Source: Salinibacter ruber DSM 13855
GTDB lineage: Bacteria; Bacteroidota; Rhodothermia; Rhodothermales; Salinibacteraceae
Assembly: GCF_000013045.1 (NCBI RefSeq)
Contig: NC_007677.1
Span: 1,736,001 to 1,800,000 of the forward strand
Reading direction: 5' to 3'
Length of the DNA: 64,000 bases
The notes below the pieces were generated by a model. The model had not been told where the DNA came from. It was given only the letters and a program-made list of their open reading frames with translations, and made no database searches. Below are positions 1-8,368 of the stretch, piece after piece. The position numbers were made by a program, and so were the translations under genes. The number at the start of each line of letters is the position of its first letter. The stretch's first letter is position 1.

Positions 1-759
1 GGTGTGGACCTGCGAGGCGTTCGCCCCTTCGTCCTGCACAAGGTAGTGCTCCAGGTTGGCCCGTTCGCCGACGAAGGCCTCACTCACCGTGTTGGTGAAC
101 GTCTGGGCCTCGGTGACGGAGTGCTGGGCCTCGACGACCTTGGCGATGGCCCCGTCCTCGACCACGAACAGGTGGCGGGGCTGCAAAAAGAGGGGCTCCG
201 AGCCGGCCGTGACGTGGAGGAAGAAGATGGGCTTCTCCACGATCGTGCCGGAGGGAACGTAGATGAACGCCCCGTCCTGGACGAACGCGGTGTTGAGGGC
301 CGTGAGCGCCTCGTCTTCGAAGTCGGCGTACTGGCCGTAGTGCTCCTCTACGATGTCGGGGTGCTCCTCGCCGGCCTGGGCGAGGCTGCTGAGCACGACG
401 CCCGACGGCAGGTCGCCGATGTCGGAGAGCGACTCGTCGACGTGGCCGTTCACGAGCACGACGCGGTGGGCGTCCATCTCGTCAATCGTAAACGGCGCGA
501 TGTCGCTCGGGTCGAGCGACGGGCCCTCCGGCGACAGCGAGAGGGTGTAGGGCCGGTCAATGGTTTTGGAGATGTTCGTGTACTTCCAGGCCTCCAGGTC
601 GTTGGTCGGGATGCCGAGCTGGGCGAAGCGCTCAATTGCGTCTTCGCGCTGCTGGGCGATCGAGGCGTTCGTTCCGTTGAGGGCCTGGCCGTGATTCACC
701 TCGAAGGCCGAGATGAACCGGTCTTCGGGACGAACGTCGGTGTCGAGAGCAGTGGTCAT
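1..759 (-). CDS. sufD: Fe-S cluster assembly protein SufD (C-terminus beyond window)
   Basis: Partial: 253 codons are visible from the ATG at 759, and the reading frame leaves the window at position 1. SufD is a scaffold partner of SufB in the SufBCD complex that builds Fe-S clusters in the cytosol. The N-terminal part carries the family motif DLEAWKYTN, and further on a beta-helix segment (GAFIYVPSGTIVEKPIF) is seen. It lies 90 bp downstream of sufC in the same direction, giving the order sufB-sufC-sufD. SufB and SufD are paralogues, but position and the N-terminal WKYT motif favour SufD. Confidence 0.93.
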   Translation of the reverse strand, partial: MTTALDTDVRPEDRFISAFEVNHGQALNGTNASIAQQREDAIERFAQLGIPTNDLEAWKYTNISKTIDRPYTLSLSPEGPSLDPSDIAPFTIDEMDAHRVVLVNGHVDESLSDIGDLPSGVVLSSLAQAGEEHPDIVEEHYGQYADFEDEALTALNTAFVQDGAFIYVPSGTIVEKPIFFLHVTAGSEPLFLQPRHLFVVEDGAIAKVVEAQHSVTEAQTFTNTVSEAFVGERANLEHYLVQDEGANASQVHT

Positions 760-849
760 GGTGGAGCGGTCGGTTGGAGAGCAAAATCGGGGAGGGGCAA
801 GTGGCCGGGGGGCCCCGAGGGCGTCGCTGCACTCGGGGCGCCGGGGCCG

Positions 850-1620
850 CTACGCGGCAGCGGCCACCTCTTCGCGGATCCACTCGTAGCCGTGCTCCTC
901 CAGCGTCTCGGCGAGGTCTTTGTCGCCGGAGCGTGCAATCTGACCGTCCATCATGACGTGAATGCGGTCGGGCACGATGTACTGCAGGATGCGCTCGTAG
1001 TGGGTAATCACCAGAAAGCCGCGGTCCCCGTCGCGGAGCTTATTGACGCCGTTGGCCACGCTCTGAAGCGCGTCAATGTCGAGCCCCGAGTCCGTCTCGT
1101 CGAGAATGGCGAGGCGCGGCTCCAGCATCGCGAGCTGGAAGATCTCGTTTCGCTTCTTCTCGCCCCCCGAGAAGCCCTCGTTGACCGAGCGCTTCGTGAG
1201 GTCGGCGTCGAGGCCGAGCATGTCGGCCCGCTCGCGCATCTGCTGAAGAAACTCGGTAGAGGAAAGCTCGTCTTCGCCGCGCGCCTCACGGACCGAATTG
1301 ACGGCCTCCTTCAAGAAGTTGGTCATGCTCACGCCGGGGAGCTCCACCGGGTACTGAAAGGCGAGGAAGATGCCCTCCTCGGCCCGCTCTTCAGGCTCCA
1401 GTTCCAGAAGGTCGTCGCCGTCGTAGCGAATGCTTCCCTCCAGCACCTCGTACTCCTCGCGCCCGGCGAGAACCGAGGCGAGCGTGCTCTTGCCGGAGCC
1501 GTTGGGGCCCATGATGGCGTGCAGGTCGCCGGTATCAAGGGTCAAGTCGACGCCCTTCAGAATGTGAATGTCCTCGTCTTCGACGCCGACGTGCAGGTTT
1601 TCAATTTCTAGAAGTGCCAT
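850..1620 (-). CDS. sufC: Fe-S cluster assembly ATPase SufC
   Basis: 256 aa, the usual SufC length. It is an ABC-type ATPase that drives SufB-SufD scaffold rearrangement in the cytosol. Walker A GPNGSGKST is at residues 38-46, the Q-loop at about 89, the SufC-type signature FSGGEKKR at 150-157, and Walker B LAILDETDSG follows. The E-T-D-S-G after Walker B and the KKR after the signature separate SufC from transport ABC proteins. The gene sits between sufB and sufD, with a 145-bp gap after sufB. Confidence 0.97.
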   Translation of the reverse strand: MALLEIENLHVGVEDEDIHILKGVDLTLDTGDLHAIMGPNGSGKSTLASVLAGREEYEVLEGSIRYDGDDLLELEPEERAEEGIFLAFQYPVELPGVSMTNFLKEAVNSVREARGEDELSSTEFLQQMRERADMLGLDADLTKRSVNEGFSGGEKKRNEIFQLAMLEPRLAILDETDSGLDIDALQSVANGVNKLRDGDRGFLVITHYERILQYIVPDRIHVMMDGQIARSGDKDLAETLEEHGYEWIREEVAAAA

Positions 1621-1765
1621 GTCGTATTCGTGTGTGAGTGGTGCAGTGCGAAACGAGAGTCGTTCTCGGGGCGAGAGGCCTCATCTCCGAGGCCGGGGCA
1701 GAAGACAAACGGGAGCGTGGACGGAAGTATCCGTCGCACGCCCCCGTGGGCTTCTGCTCAATGTG

Positions 1766-3229
1766 CTATCCAACGCTGCCTTCCAGTTCAATGTCGAGAA
1801 GCTCCTTCGCCTCCACGGCGAACTCCATGGGAAGCTCCTGAAGGACCTCCTGACAGAAGCCGTTGACGATCAGCTTCAACGCCTCCTCTTCGCCGAGGCC
1901 ACGCTGGTGGCAGTAGAACATCTGGTCCTCACCTACCTTCGAGGTGGTCGCCTCGTGCTCAATCTGCGCCGAGGGGTTGTTGCTCTCGATGTACGGGTAG
2001 GTGTGCGCACCGCAGTCCGGCCCGAGCAGCATCGAGTCGCACTGCGAGAAGTTGCGGGCATTGTCGGCGTTCTTGCTCACCTTCACCTGGCCGCGGTAGC
2101 TGTTGTCCGCCACGTCGGCCGAGATGCCCTTCGAGATGATGGTACTCTTGGTGTCCTTGCCGATGTGCTGCATCTTCGTGCCCGTGTCGGCCTGCTGGTG
2201 CCCCTTGGTGAAGGCGACCGAGTAGAACTCGCCGACCGAGTCGTCCCCGGCCAGAATGACGGACGGGTACTTCTGCGTCACGGCCGAACCGGTCTCCAGC
2301 TGCGTCCAGCTGATCTTGGAGTTGTCGCCCTTGCAGAGGCCCCGCTTCGTGACGAGGTTGTAGACGCCGCCCTCACCGGTGTCCGGGTCGCCCGGGTACC
2401 AGTTCTGGATCGTGGAGTACTTGATCTCGGCGTCCTCGTGGGCGACGAGCTCGACGACCGCGGCGTGGAGCTGATTCTCCTTGCGCATCGGGGCGGTGCA
2501 GCCCTCCAGGTAGCTCACGTACGCGCCGGGCTCGGCGACGATGAGCGTGCGCTCGAACTGGCCGGTGCCGGCCTCGTTGATGCGGAAGTAGGTGGACAGC
2601 TCCATCGGGCAGGTCACGCCCTCCGGCACGTACACGAACGATCCGTCGCTGAAGACCGCCGAGTTGATCGCGGCGTACAGATTGTCGGTGTACGGAATGA
2701 CCGTGCCCATGTACTCCCGCACGATCTCGGGGTGCTCCTTGGCCGCCTCGCCGAAGGACTTAAAGATAACGCCCTTCTCCTCCAGCTTGTCCTTGAAGGT
2801 GGTGGCCACGGAGACGCTGTCCATCACGGCGTCGACGGCCACGCCGGTGAGGGCCTTCTGCTCCTCCAGCGGAATGCCGAGTCGCTCAAACGTCTCCAGA
2901 ATCTCGTCTGGCACCTCGTCGAGGCTTTCGTAGCTGGCCGTCTCCTTCGGGGCGGAGAAGTAGCTAATCTCGTCGAACTTGGGCGCCTCGTAGTCGAGGT
3001 GGGCCCAGTCGATGGTTTCGCCGCTGTCGAGGCGATTGCGGGCGTGGCGGAAGGCCTTCAGCCGCCAGTCTCGGAGCCACTGCGGCTCGTCCTTGCGCTC
3101 CGAGATGTAGCGGACGACGTCCTCCGTGAAGCCCTCAGGTGCCGTTTCTGCCTCAATGTCGGTATAGAAGCCATGCTTGTAGTCCTCGCTGGCCTTGCCC
3201 TTTAGATATTCAGTCTCAGACGTGCTCAT
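1766..3229 (-). CDS. sufB: Fe-S cluster assembly scaffold SufB
   Basis: 487 aa from the ATG at 3229 (MSTSETEYLKG). An in-frame start 16 codons upstream exists, but an AAGGGA-like ribosome site precedes 3229 and homologues begin near here. SufB is the scaffold subunit on which clusters form in SufBCD. The protein has the family regions YVPEGVTCPMELSTYF, LHAAVVELVAHEDAEIKYST and QIEHEATTSKVGEDQMFY; the last is near the conserved C-terminal Glu-His region. It is the first gene of the suf operon, with a palindrome about 80 bp upstream. Confidence 0.97.
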   Translation of the reverse strand: MSTSETEYLKGKASEDYKHGFYTDIEAETAPEGFTEDVVRYISERKDEPQWLRDWRLKAFRHARNRLDSGETIDWAHLDYEAPKFDEISYFSAPKETASYESLDEVPDEILETFERLGIPLEEQKALTGVAVDAVMDSVSVATTFKDKLEEKGVIFKSFGEAAKEHPEIVREYMGTVIPYTDNLYAAINSAVFSDGSFVYVPEGVTCPMELSTYFRINEAGTGQFERTLIVAEPGAYVSYLEGCTAPMRKENQLHAAVVELVAHEDAEIKYSTIQNWYPGDPDTGEGGVYNLVTKRGLCKGDNSKISWTQLETGSAVTQKYPSVILAGDDSVGEFYSVAFTKGHQQADTGTKMQHIGKDTKSTIISKGISADVADNSYRGQVKVSKNADNARNFSQCDSMLLGPDCGAHTYPYIESNNPSAQIEHEATTSKVGEDQMFYCHQRGLGEEEALKLIVNGFCQEVLQELPMEFAVEAKELLDIELEGSVG

Positions 3230-3567
3230 AAGCTGTCCCTTGGCGTGTCGTGCGTGATCCGATGCGGGTGGTGGCACCGATTCCCTCGGGCGGGGCGCCG
3301 GACCCGAGTGTAAACCGATGTTTACGCTGTCATCACCGTGTCAACGTGCGATTACAACAGGGGGGCTGCCGGGTCGTTCCTCCGGGCGTGCGGGCCGTTA
3401 CATCTTTATGAGAAGTTGGCTCGGCGGGCGTTGGGGGCGGGGACACGGGCCGCAGCACGGGCACGATGCGACGGGCGGCCGGGAGTGGGACCGGGGCGGG
3501 AGAAACTTTCAATTTGGGCCTGCAGTACGCGAGGACCCGTTGTACTTGAACTCGTTTTGCTCTCGAT
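3230..3567. promoter_or_regulatory. Divergent intergenic region, sufB / sufA-like
   Basis: 338 bp separate the sufB start on the minus strand from the SufA/IscA-like start on the plus strand, so promoters for both should lie here. The clearest signal is the inverted repeat at 3310-3325. No open frame with convincing coding character was found, and no promoter could be assigned firmly. Confidence 0.5.
3310..3325. promoter_or_regulatory. 16-bp inverted repeat, candidate operator for suf
   Basis: GTAAAC-CGAT-GTTTAC: two perfect 6-bp arms around a 4-bp spacer, 81 bp upstream of the sufB start codon and about 240 bp from the sufA-like gene. A dyad at this spot fits a repressor or activator site for Fe-S biogenesis. 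No regulator gene is adjacent, so the binder is unknown. Confidence 0.4.
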
Positions 3568-3900
3568 ATGACCATTTCGATTACGGACCGGGCGCTCGAT
3601 CAGATTGAGTCGGTCGCGTCGAACGAGGAGGTGGATTTGGGCGAGACCCTTCTCCGCGTGGCGGTGGTGCCGGGCGGCTGTTCCGGGCTGACGTACGACC
3701 TCGGGTGGGAGACGACCGTGAAAGACGACGACGAGGTGGAAGAGCACGACGGGGTGCCGGTGGTCTTCGACAAGAAAACCCGGCTCTATCTTGACGGGTC
3801 GGAGCTCGACTTTACGCATGGGCTGAACGGGGATGGCTTCCACTTCTCCAACCCTCAGGCCTCCCGGGAGTGTGCGTGCGGCGAGTCGTTTGGGGTGTAG
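3568..3900 (+). CDS. SufA/IscA/ErpA-type iron-sulfur carrier
   Basis: 110 aa, typical A-type carrier length. A-type carriers receive nascent Fe-S clusters and deliver them to apo-proteins. The three conserved cysteines are present: C38 in VPGGCSGLTY, then C102 and C104 in ECACGESF at the C-terminus. It is divergent from sufBCD, so it is likely part of the same Fe-S module. Whether it is functionally SufA, IscA or ErpA cannot be told from sequence. Confidence 0.93.
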   Translation: MTISITDRALDQIESVASNEEVDLGETLLRVAVVPGGCSGLTYDLGWETTVKDDDEVEEHDGVPVVFDKKTRLYLDGSELDFTHGLNGDGFHFSNPQASRECACGESFGV

Positions 3901-4046
3901 CTGGGGGGGAGCGGCAACGGCCTGACTGAAGCTGAGCGATTCAGGGTGGTTGTACGGCATCGGGGCACGTGTACGTAAGGTGAGCGGATTTACGGAGAAT
4001 CCGCGCCCAATGCCCGTGTCTTCGAGTCGAAGGTGCCCTGATTGGT

Positions 4047-4448
4047 ATGCGACGCGTCTCTGCCGTCTCCGTGTTGGTGTGTACGCTCGTGCTGGGGCTG
4101 GGCTGTTCGGTCGTCGGGACTGAAGAGCCATCCTTGACCCCCGAGCGGGTGAAGTTCTCCCGGTTTACGCCGGACACCACGGCCCTGCGCGGGGAATGGG
4201 CGTGGAGGCGCACGGTCTGCTGTTTCGGGGACCGTGACGTATCAACCCCGAGTTCCACAGGGGAGACCGAGACGGTCATCTTCACGGCTCGCGACACCGT
4301 CGAGGTATACCGCAACGGGAGGCTCAAGCGGGAGGCGACCTACGACGAGTACCTAGACGGTGCGCAGTGGGGCGTCAGGGCAGACACCTTCGCGATCAGC
4401 CGTGCGTACCGGGACAGGGCCGAATCGCTGTACGTGCGTCCGGATTGA
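4047..4448 (+). CDS. Predicted lipoprotein, unknown function
   Basis: 133 aa. The N-terminus MRRVSAVSVLVCTLVLGLGC is a lipoprotein signal with the cysteine at residue 20, so the mature protein is probably membrane-anchored outside the cytosol. The rest contains WRRTVCCFGD and a segment of alternating polar beta strands (ETETVIFTARDTVEVYRNG), which suggests a small beta-sandwich or lipocalin-like fold. I do not recognise a family. It stands alone on the plus strand between sufA-like and the DUF192 pair. Confidence 0.65.
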   Translation: MRRVSAVSVLVCTLVLGLGCSVVGTEEPSLTPERVKFSRFTPDTTALRGEWAWRRTVCCFGDRDVSTPSSTGETETVIFTARDTVEVYRNGRLKREATYDEYLDGAQWGVRADTFAISRAYRDRAESLYVRPD

Positions 4449-4508
4449 CCCGCCATGCCCGGACGGCCCGCGACGCTCTTGCCGATCCGGGCAGCACGTC
4501 GTCCGGCC

Positions 4509-5012
4509 CTACTCCACTCGTCGCCACCGAATGCGGTCGCCCTCCAGCAGGCCGTGGGAGTCGGCAAACCCGGCCGGAACCTCCACGACGTACTGGGCCG
4601 GGGCGTCGGACCCGTAGCGCTCGTTGGAGAACGGCGTGGTGTATTTGGCAATGTTGACGATCTGCGAGTCCGCGTCGGCGAAGATGATGTCGAGCGCGAC
4701 GGGCGTGTTCGCCATCCAAAAGCTCTGGGGCTGCTCCTCGTCAAAGGGGAAAAGCATTCCACTCCGGTCGTTGGGAAAGCCCGTGCGCTGCATCATGCCC
4801 CGCTCTCGCGCCGAGTCCGTGTCGGCAATCTCCAGATCGATCGTCACCGTGGAGTCGCCATCCTGCAGAAAGGTGAGGCGCCCCTCCTTCGTGAAGGGAA
4901 TGGCGTCGGTCGTGTCGGCCGCCGCCGAGCCGGCATCGTCGGGGCTCTGGCAGGCGAGCCCGACCAGGAGTAGGGGGAGAACCAGAAGTGTAAATCCGAG
5001 TGCGCGGGTCAT
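4509..5012 (-). CDS. DUF192 family lipoprotein (second of a tandem pair)
   Basis: 167 aa from the ATG at 5012. The N-terminus MTRALGFTLLVLPLLLVGLAC looks like a lipoprotein signal. The domain shows the DUF192 marks: an ARERGMMQR segment, GMLFPFD, and FWMANTPVALDIIFAD. A longer start at 5054 is possible: its ATG overlaps the stop of the preceding gene as ATGA, a sign of translational coupling, giving 181 aa with a long n-region. Function of DUF192 is unknown; members are small beta-barrel proteins, often secreted. It is a paralogue of the gene just upstream. Confidence 0.85.
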   Translation of the reverse strand: MTRALGFTLLVLPLLLVGLACQSPDDAGSAAADTTDAIPFTKEGRLTFLQDGDSTVTIDLEIADTDSARERGMMQRTGFPNDRSGMLFPFDEEQPQSFWMANTPVALDIIFADADSQIVNIAKYTTPFSNERYGSDAPAQYVVEVPAGFADSHGLLEGDRIRWRRVE

Positions 5013-5050
5013 GGAGGCGGGAAGTAGCACGTGGGACGAGAATTGAACGG

Positions 5051-5533
5051 TCATTCGGACCGGGTCCACCGGACGCGAGTGCTGTCGGTGAGGTCGAAGC
5101 GGTCGGCAAAGCCGGCGCGGACCTCCACCACGAAGTTCCGGGGGGCGGCCGGCTCGATGGATTTCTCCGAAAAGGGCGTGGTGCGGCGGGCGATGTTGAT
5201 GACCTGCGAGTCGGGGGCCACGAACACGATGTCGAGGGGAAGGGGGGTGTTCTTCATCCACATCCCTCCCTCGTCCACCGAGTCGAAGATGAACAGCATG
5301 CCCCGGTCGTACCCGAGCGAGCGCTGCCGCATCAGCCCGCGCCTACGTTCGGCGTCAGTGTCGGCAATGTCCACGTCGATGGTCCGAAGGGTGTCGCCGC
5401 CGGGGGTGAGAAATGCTAGGGAGCCCTCCACCTCGAATCCCTCTTCCGTGGAGGGGGCGTGACTGTCGCTCGCACAGCCGACGAGAATGAGTGGACCGAA
5501 GGCGAGGAGAACGAAGAGGGACGCGAGTCGCAT
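5051..5533 (-). CDS. DUF192 family lipoprotein (first of a tandem pair)
   Basis: 160 aa from the ATG at 5533; a TTG five codons upstream is possible but unlikely. The N-terminus MRLASLFVLLAFGPLILVGC ends in a clear LVGC lipobox. DUF192 motifs follow: ERRRGLMRQRSL, GMLFIFD and MWMKNTPLPLDIVFV. It shares the whole domain with the gene that follows it, including the closing V(R/P)AGFAD segment, so the pair arose by duplication. Function unknown. Confidence 0.87.
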   Translation of the reverse strand: MRLASLFVLLAFGPLILVGCASDSHAPSTEEGFEVEGSLAFLTPGGDTLRTIDVDIADTDAERRRGLMRQRSLGYDRGMLFIFDSVDEGGMWMKNTPLPLDIVFVAPDSQVINIARRTTPFSEKSIEPAAPRNFVVEVRAGFADRFDLTDSTRVRWTRSE

Positions 5534-5556
5534 GTCCAGAAGCGGCAAAATGGAAA

Positions 5557-6024
5557 TCAGAGGGCGCGTTCCATGTAGACGGCATTTGGGAGCGGGTTGT
5601 GATAGTACGCGTCTCGTTCCTCGAACGCAAGGGACCGGTAGAGGCGCCGTGCGGCGGTCATCGAGGCCACCGTGTCGAGTCGCATCGCGTCGTAGCCCAG
5701 CGTCCGGGCCTTTTCAATGATTGCCGACGCCAGCGCCCGCCCGATCCCCCGCCCCCGGTGTGCCGGCATCACGTACAGGCGTTTCATCTCGCAGACGTCC
5801 TCCTCACCCAGCGGCCGGACGGCCACCACCCCCACGGGCTCCCCGTGCACGTCCGCCAGCAGAATGGCGCCGTCCGGCGGGGCGTACGGCCCGGGAAGGG
5901 CCTCCATCTCCGCCTCAAAATCCTGGAAGTCGAGGGCGAAGTCCAGCCCGTCGACGTACGCCCGAAACAAGCGACGGGCAGCGTCCAGGTCGGCGTCCGT
6001 CCTCGCGGGGCGAACCTCGGGCAT
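5557..6024 (-). CDS. GNAT family N-acetyltransferase
   Basis: 155 aa from the ATG at 6024 (MPEVRPARTDADL). GNAT enzymes transfer an acetyl group from acetyl-CoA to an amine. The acetyl-CoA binding motif A is visible as MKRLYVMPAHRGRGIGRALAS (RGRGIG, the R/Q-x-x-G-x-G/A loop). The segment ending MRLDTVASMTAARRLYRSLAF is the usual C-terminal half. The closest subfamily by feel is the YvbK/ribosomal-type small-molecule group; the substrate is not predictable. Confidence 0.9.
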   Translation of the reverse strand: MPEVRPARTDADLDAARRLFRAYVDGLDFALDFQDFEAEMEALPGPYAPPDGAILLADVHGEPVGVVAVRPLGEEDVCEMKRLYVMPAHRGRGIGRALASAIIEKARTLGYDAMRLDTVASMTAARRLYRSLAFEERDAYYHNPLPNAVYMERAL

Positions 6025-6109
6025 AGAGACGACTGAAGGGGCAATGCTACGATTGTGCGACGGCGCTCCAGGGGGGCGTCCTTGGCCTGTCGGCCGTGTG
6101 CGGTTCACA

Positions 6110-7231
6110 CTACGCCGGCCCCAGCTCGCGAAGCAGCCGGCGCGTGATGGCGTCGGTGAGAAGGCGGCCGCGGTCCGTCAGGGCCACGCGGTCCGGATCC
6201 TCGTGGATGAGCCCGCGTCGCCGGAGGCGGCGAAGCGTGTCGGCCTTCCGGTCCCGGAGCCGAAGGTCGTACCGGTCGGCCAGGGCGTTCAGGTCCAGCC
6301 CCGCCTGGGTGCGGAGACGGAGGAGCATGTACTCGCGGGCGAGGGCCGATGTCGACAGCGTCTCGTCGTGGGCCACAGGGGGGGCGTCGGCCTGAAGTCC
6401 CTCCACGTACGCCGTCAGGTCCGCGACGTTCGACCACCGCCGTGCTGCCGGAGACGGGGGAAGATCGGGCGCCCAGAAGCTCTCCGCGCCGGGGCCGAGC
6501 CCCAGGATGGACCCGTGGGCGTAGACGTGCTCCTGGTGGAGGGACCGGTGACCCGGCCGGGCGAAGTGGGTCAGCTCGTAGGGGACGTAGCCCTTGGCCC
6601 GGAGAAAGGTGAGGGCGAAGGCCAACTGGTCGGCGCGCTTCTCCGCGTCGCCCGTGTCCAGCTCGTGGAGCGTGAGGTGCGGGACGCCCAGCGAGACGGC
6701 CCGGTGCAGGCTTGCCTTCCAGCCGGCTCGCGACTGGCCCGCGCCGCCGAACACGAGATCCACGGAAAACTGCCGGAATCCGGCCCGACGCACCCGCCGA
6801 ATGCTGCGGGCGAGGTCGTCGGCACTGTGGGGGGCCCCCACAGCGGTCAGGTCCTCCCCGACGAACGACAGCCCTTCGATGCTCAACCGCGTAACGCCCA
6901 GGCGGCGAAGGTGAGACAGATACCCCGAGGAGGCGTCGGCCGGGTGCAGCTCCACGGTCACCTCGTCGAGCGCCGTCGGCTCCACGACTCGACCGAGCGC
7001 CCGAACGAGGGGGCGCAGGGCCCCGGGGCGGCAGAGCGAGGGGCGGCCCCCGCCCACGTAAAAACTCCGGATCGGCACGCCTTCCAGAAGCGAGTTGGCG
7101 TGCCGGTCGATCTCGCGGGCGAGCGCAGCTGCCAGGGCAGAAGCATCGGGTGTCGGGCTGACGACGGTGTACGCGTCGTCGTAGGGCCGGGGGGCTGCCC
7201 GGAACGGCACGTGAACGTAGAGGCCAGCCAC
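6110..7231 (-). CDS. HemW-like protein lacking the radical-SAM cysteines
   Basis: 373 aa from a GTG at 7231. The overall sequence follows the HemW/HemN-like radical SAM family: LYVHVPF at the start, SFYVGGGRPSL (usually GGGTPS), VTVELHPADA, RLSIEGLSF, FSVDLVFGGAGQ, and the C-terminal HemN_C-like winged part. HemW normally has C-x3-C-x2-C directly after the PF; here residues 11, 15 and 18 are Arg, Arg and Asp. Without those ligands a 4Fe-4S cluster cannot be held in the usual way, so radical chemistry is unlikely. It may bind heme or act as a chaperone; that is inference. It lies 10 bp after the voltage-sensor-like gene. Confidence 0.85.
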   Translation of the reverse strand: MAGLYVHVPFRAAPRPYDDAYTVVSPTPDASALAAALAREIDRHANSLLEGVPIRSFYVGGGRPSLCRPGALRPLVRALGRVVEPTALDEVTVELHPADASSGYLSHLRRLGVTRLSIEGLSFVGEDLTAVGAPHSADDLARSIRRVRRAGFRQFSVDLVFGGAGQSRAGWKASLHRAVSLGVPHLTLHELDTGDAEKRADQLAFALTFLRAKGYVPYELTHFARPGHRSLHQEHVYAHGSILGLGPGAESFWAPDLPPSPAARRWSNVADLTAYVEGLQADAPPVAHDETLSTSALAREYMLLRLRTQAGLDLNALADRYDLRLRDRKADTLRRLRRRGLIHEDPDRVALTDRGRLLTDAITRRLLRELGPA

Positions 7232-7241
7232 GGCGGACGGG

Positions 7242-8273
7242 TCATTCGGGGGAGTTGGCGAGCGGCTCCACTTCTTTCCAGCGTCGGATTTGCACGTGGT
7301 CCTTGATGACGTCCAGGGACTGAAGCACGACGGACTGGGCGAGTTGGTTCAGGCGGCGGTCGTACTTCGGGCTCATCAGCGCGTCCGCCGAGATGGAGGT
7401 GACCTGTGTGATGGCCTGGTCGTTGTCGAACGAGCACACGTCGGTCACCATCCGGTCCACCACGTTGAACACGATGTCGCTGATGGCATTTTCGAGGAGG
7501 GAGGCCACGGGCCGCCCCACCCCGGGCAGGGCGGCGAGGGTGCCAATCTCGCGGTTCCGCTGTACGGCATCCTCGATGACGCCGTCGAGGTACTCGTGGA
7601 AGTCGTCCTGCTGGTGGTCGTAGGCAACCGCCGTGGCCTCCTGCAGGCGGTGGGTCACCGCTTCGATCAGGGCCTCCCGCTGGGGGGCAATCACCTCGCG
7701 CCCGATGCGGGTGGTCACCTCCTGGCTCGTCCGGATTTCCTCCTGTAGGCCCTCGATAATGCGGACCGTCACGCGGTCGCTAATTTCTTCCAGGACGATG
7801 TCGCGGTACTTCTCGAACGTCCGGTAGAAATAGGTCTCTCGGAGGTCGACCAGGCCGGTCCGCTGCAGCTTCGGAATCATGGCGACGAGCCGCAGCAGCC
7901 GCAGCGAGCGGAGCGACCCGACCGGAATGCAGCCGAGCACGTCGTACCAGTGCACGAACGGGTAAAAGAACCAGCGGTGATAGCGCTGCCGATAGATGGC
8001 AAGCCCCCAGCGCACGAGAATCTCGACCACGAAGATTGAGACGAACGCGAGGTCGTAGAGCAGAAAGTGCTGGTGGATCGTCTGGTCGTACCAGGTGTAT
8101 AGCGCCGGGACGTAGTTCTCCATTTGCGTCTGGACGATCGGGCTGGCGAAGCCCCAGTCCACAATGAGAAGGGCGAGGTTGGCGACGATGAGGGCCATCA
8201 TCACCACGTCCACGACAAGGCCCAGCGTTTCGCGCGCGGTTCGATCGGCCATGGTGGCGAAAAAGGCTTGCAT
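7242..8273 (-). CDS. Voltage-sensor-like membrane protein without a pore domain
   Basis: 343 aa from the ATG at 8273. Four N-terminal membrane segments resemble the S1-S4 voltage sensor of ion channels: S1 about 18-40, S2 about 71-93, S3 about 104-118 with Asp111 (WYDVLGCIP), and S4 at 121-138 with Arg every third residue (R122, R125, R128 in SLRSLRLLRL). No S5-P-S6 pore follows; the rest (about 200 aa) is hydrophilic and helical, with a segment (LPGVGRPVASLLENAISDI) that may touch the membrane. It may be a sensor, a proton path or a channel subunit. It is cotranscribed with the HemW-like gene. Confidence 0.7.
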   Translation of the reverse strand: MQAFFATMADRTARETLGLVVDVVMMALIVANLALLIVDWGFASPIVQTQMENYVPALYTWYDQTIHQHFLLYDLAFVSIFVVEILVRWGLAIYRQRYHRWFFYPFVHWYDVLGCIPVGSLRSLRLLRLVAMIPKLQRTGLVDLRETYFYRTFEKYRDIVLEEISDRVTVRIIEGLQEEIRTSQEVTTRIGREVIAPQREALIEAVTHRLQEATAVAYDHQQDDFHEYLDGVIEDAVQRNREIGTLAALPGVGRPVASLLENAISDIVFNVVDRMVTDVCSFDNDQAITQVTSISADALMSPKYDRRLNQLAQSVVLQSLDVIKDHVQIRRWKEVEPLANSPE

Positions 8274-8368
8274 CGAAAGAGTGATGTCGAGCGCCCCGCA
8301 GGAGGCGTCCGCAATATCCGGCACGTCCGGGAGAATCTCGAAGTGTTCGTACTGGATCCCCCACCGAC

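Noticed and set aside
4-1611. A 535-codon open frame on the plus strand, antisense to sufC and sufD
   Set aside because: High GC keeps antisense frames open; the sequence is low in hydrophobic clusters and has no family likeness, while the minus strand encodes clear SufC and SufD.
3568-3900. NfuA or HesB fusion
   Set aside because: The protein is only 110 aa with the three A-type cysteines and no Nfu CxxC domain.
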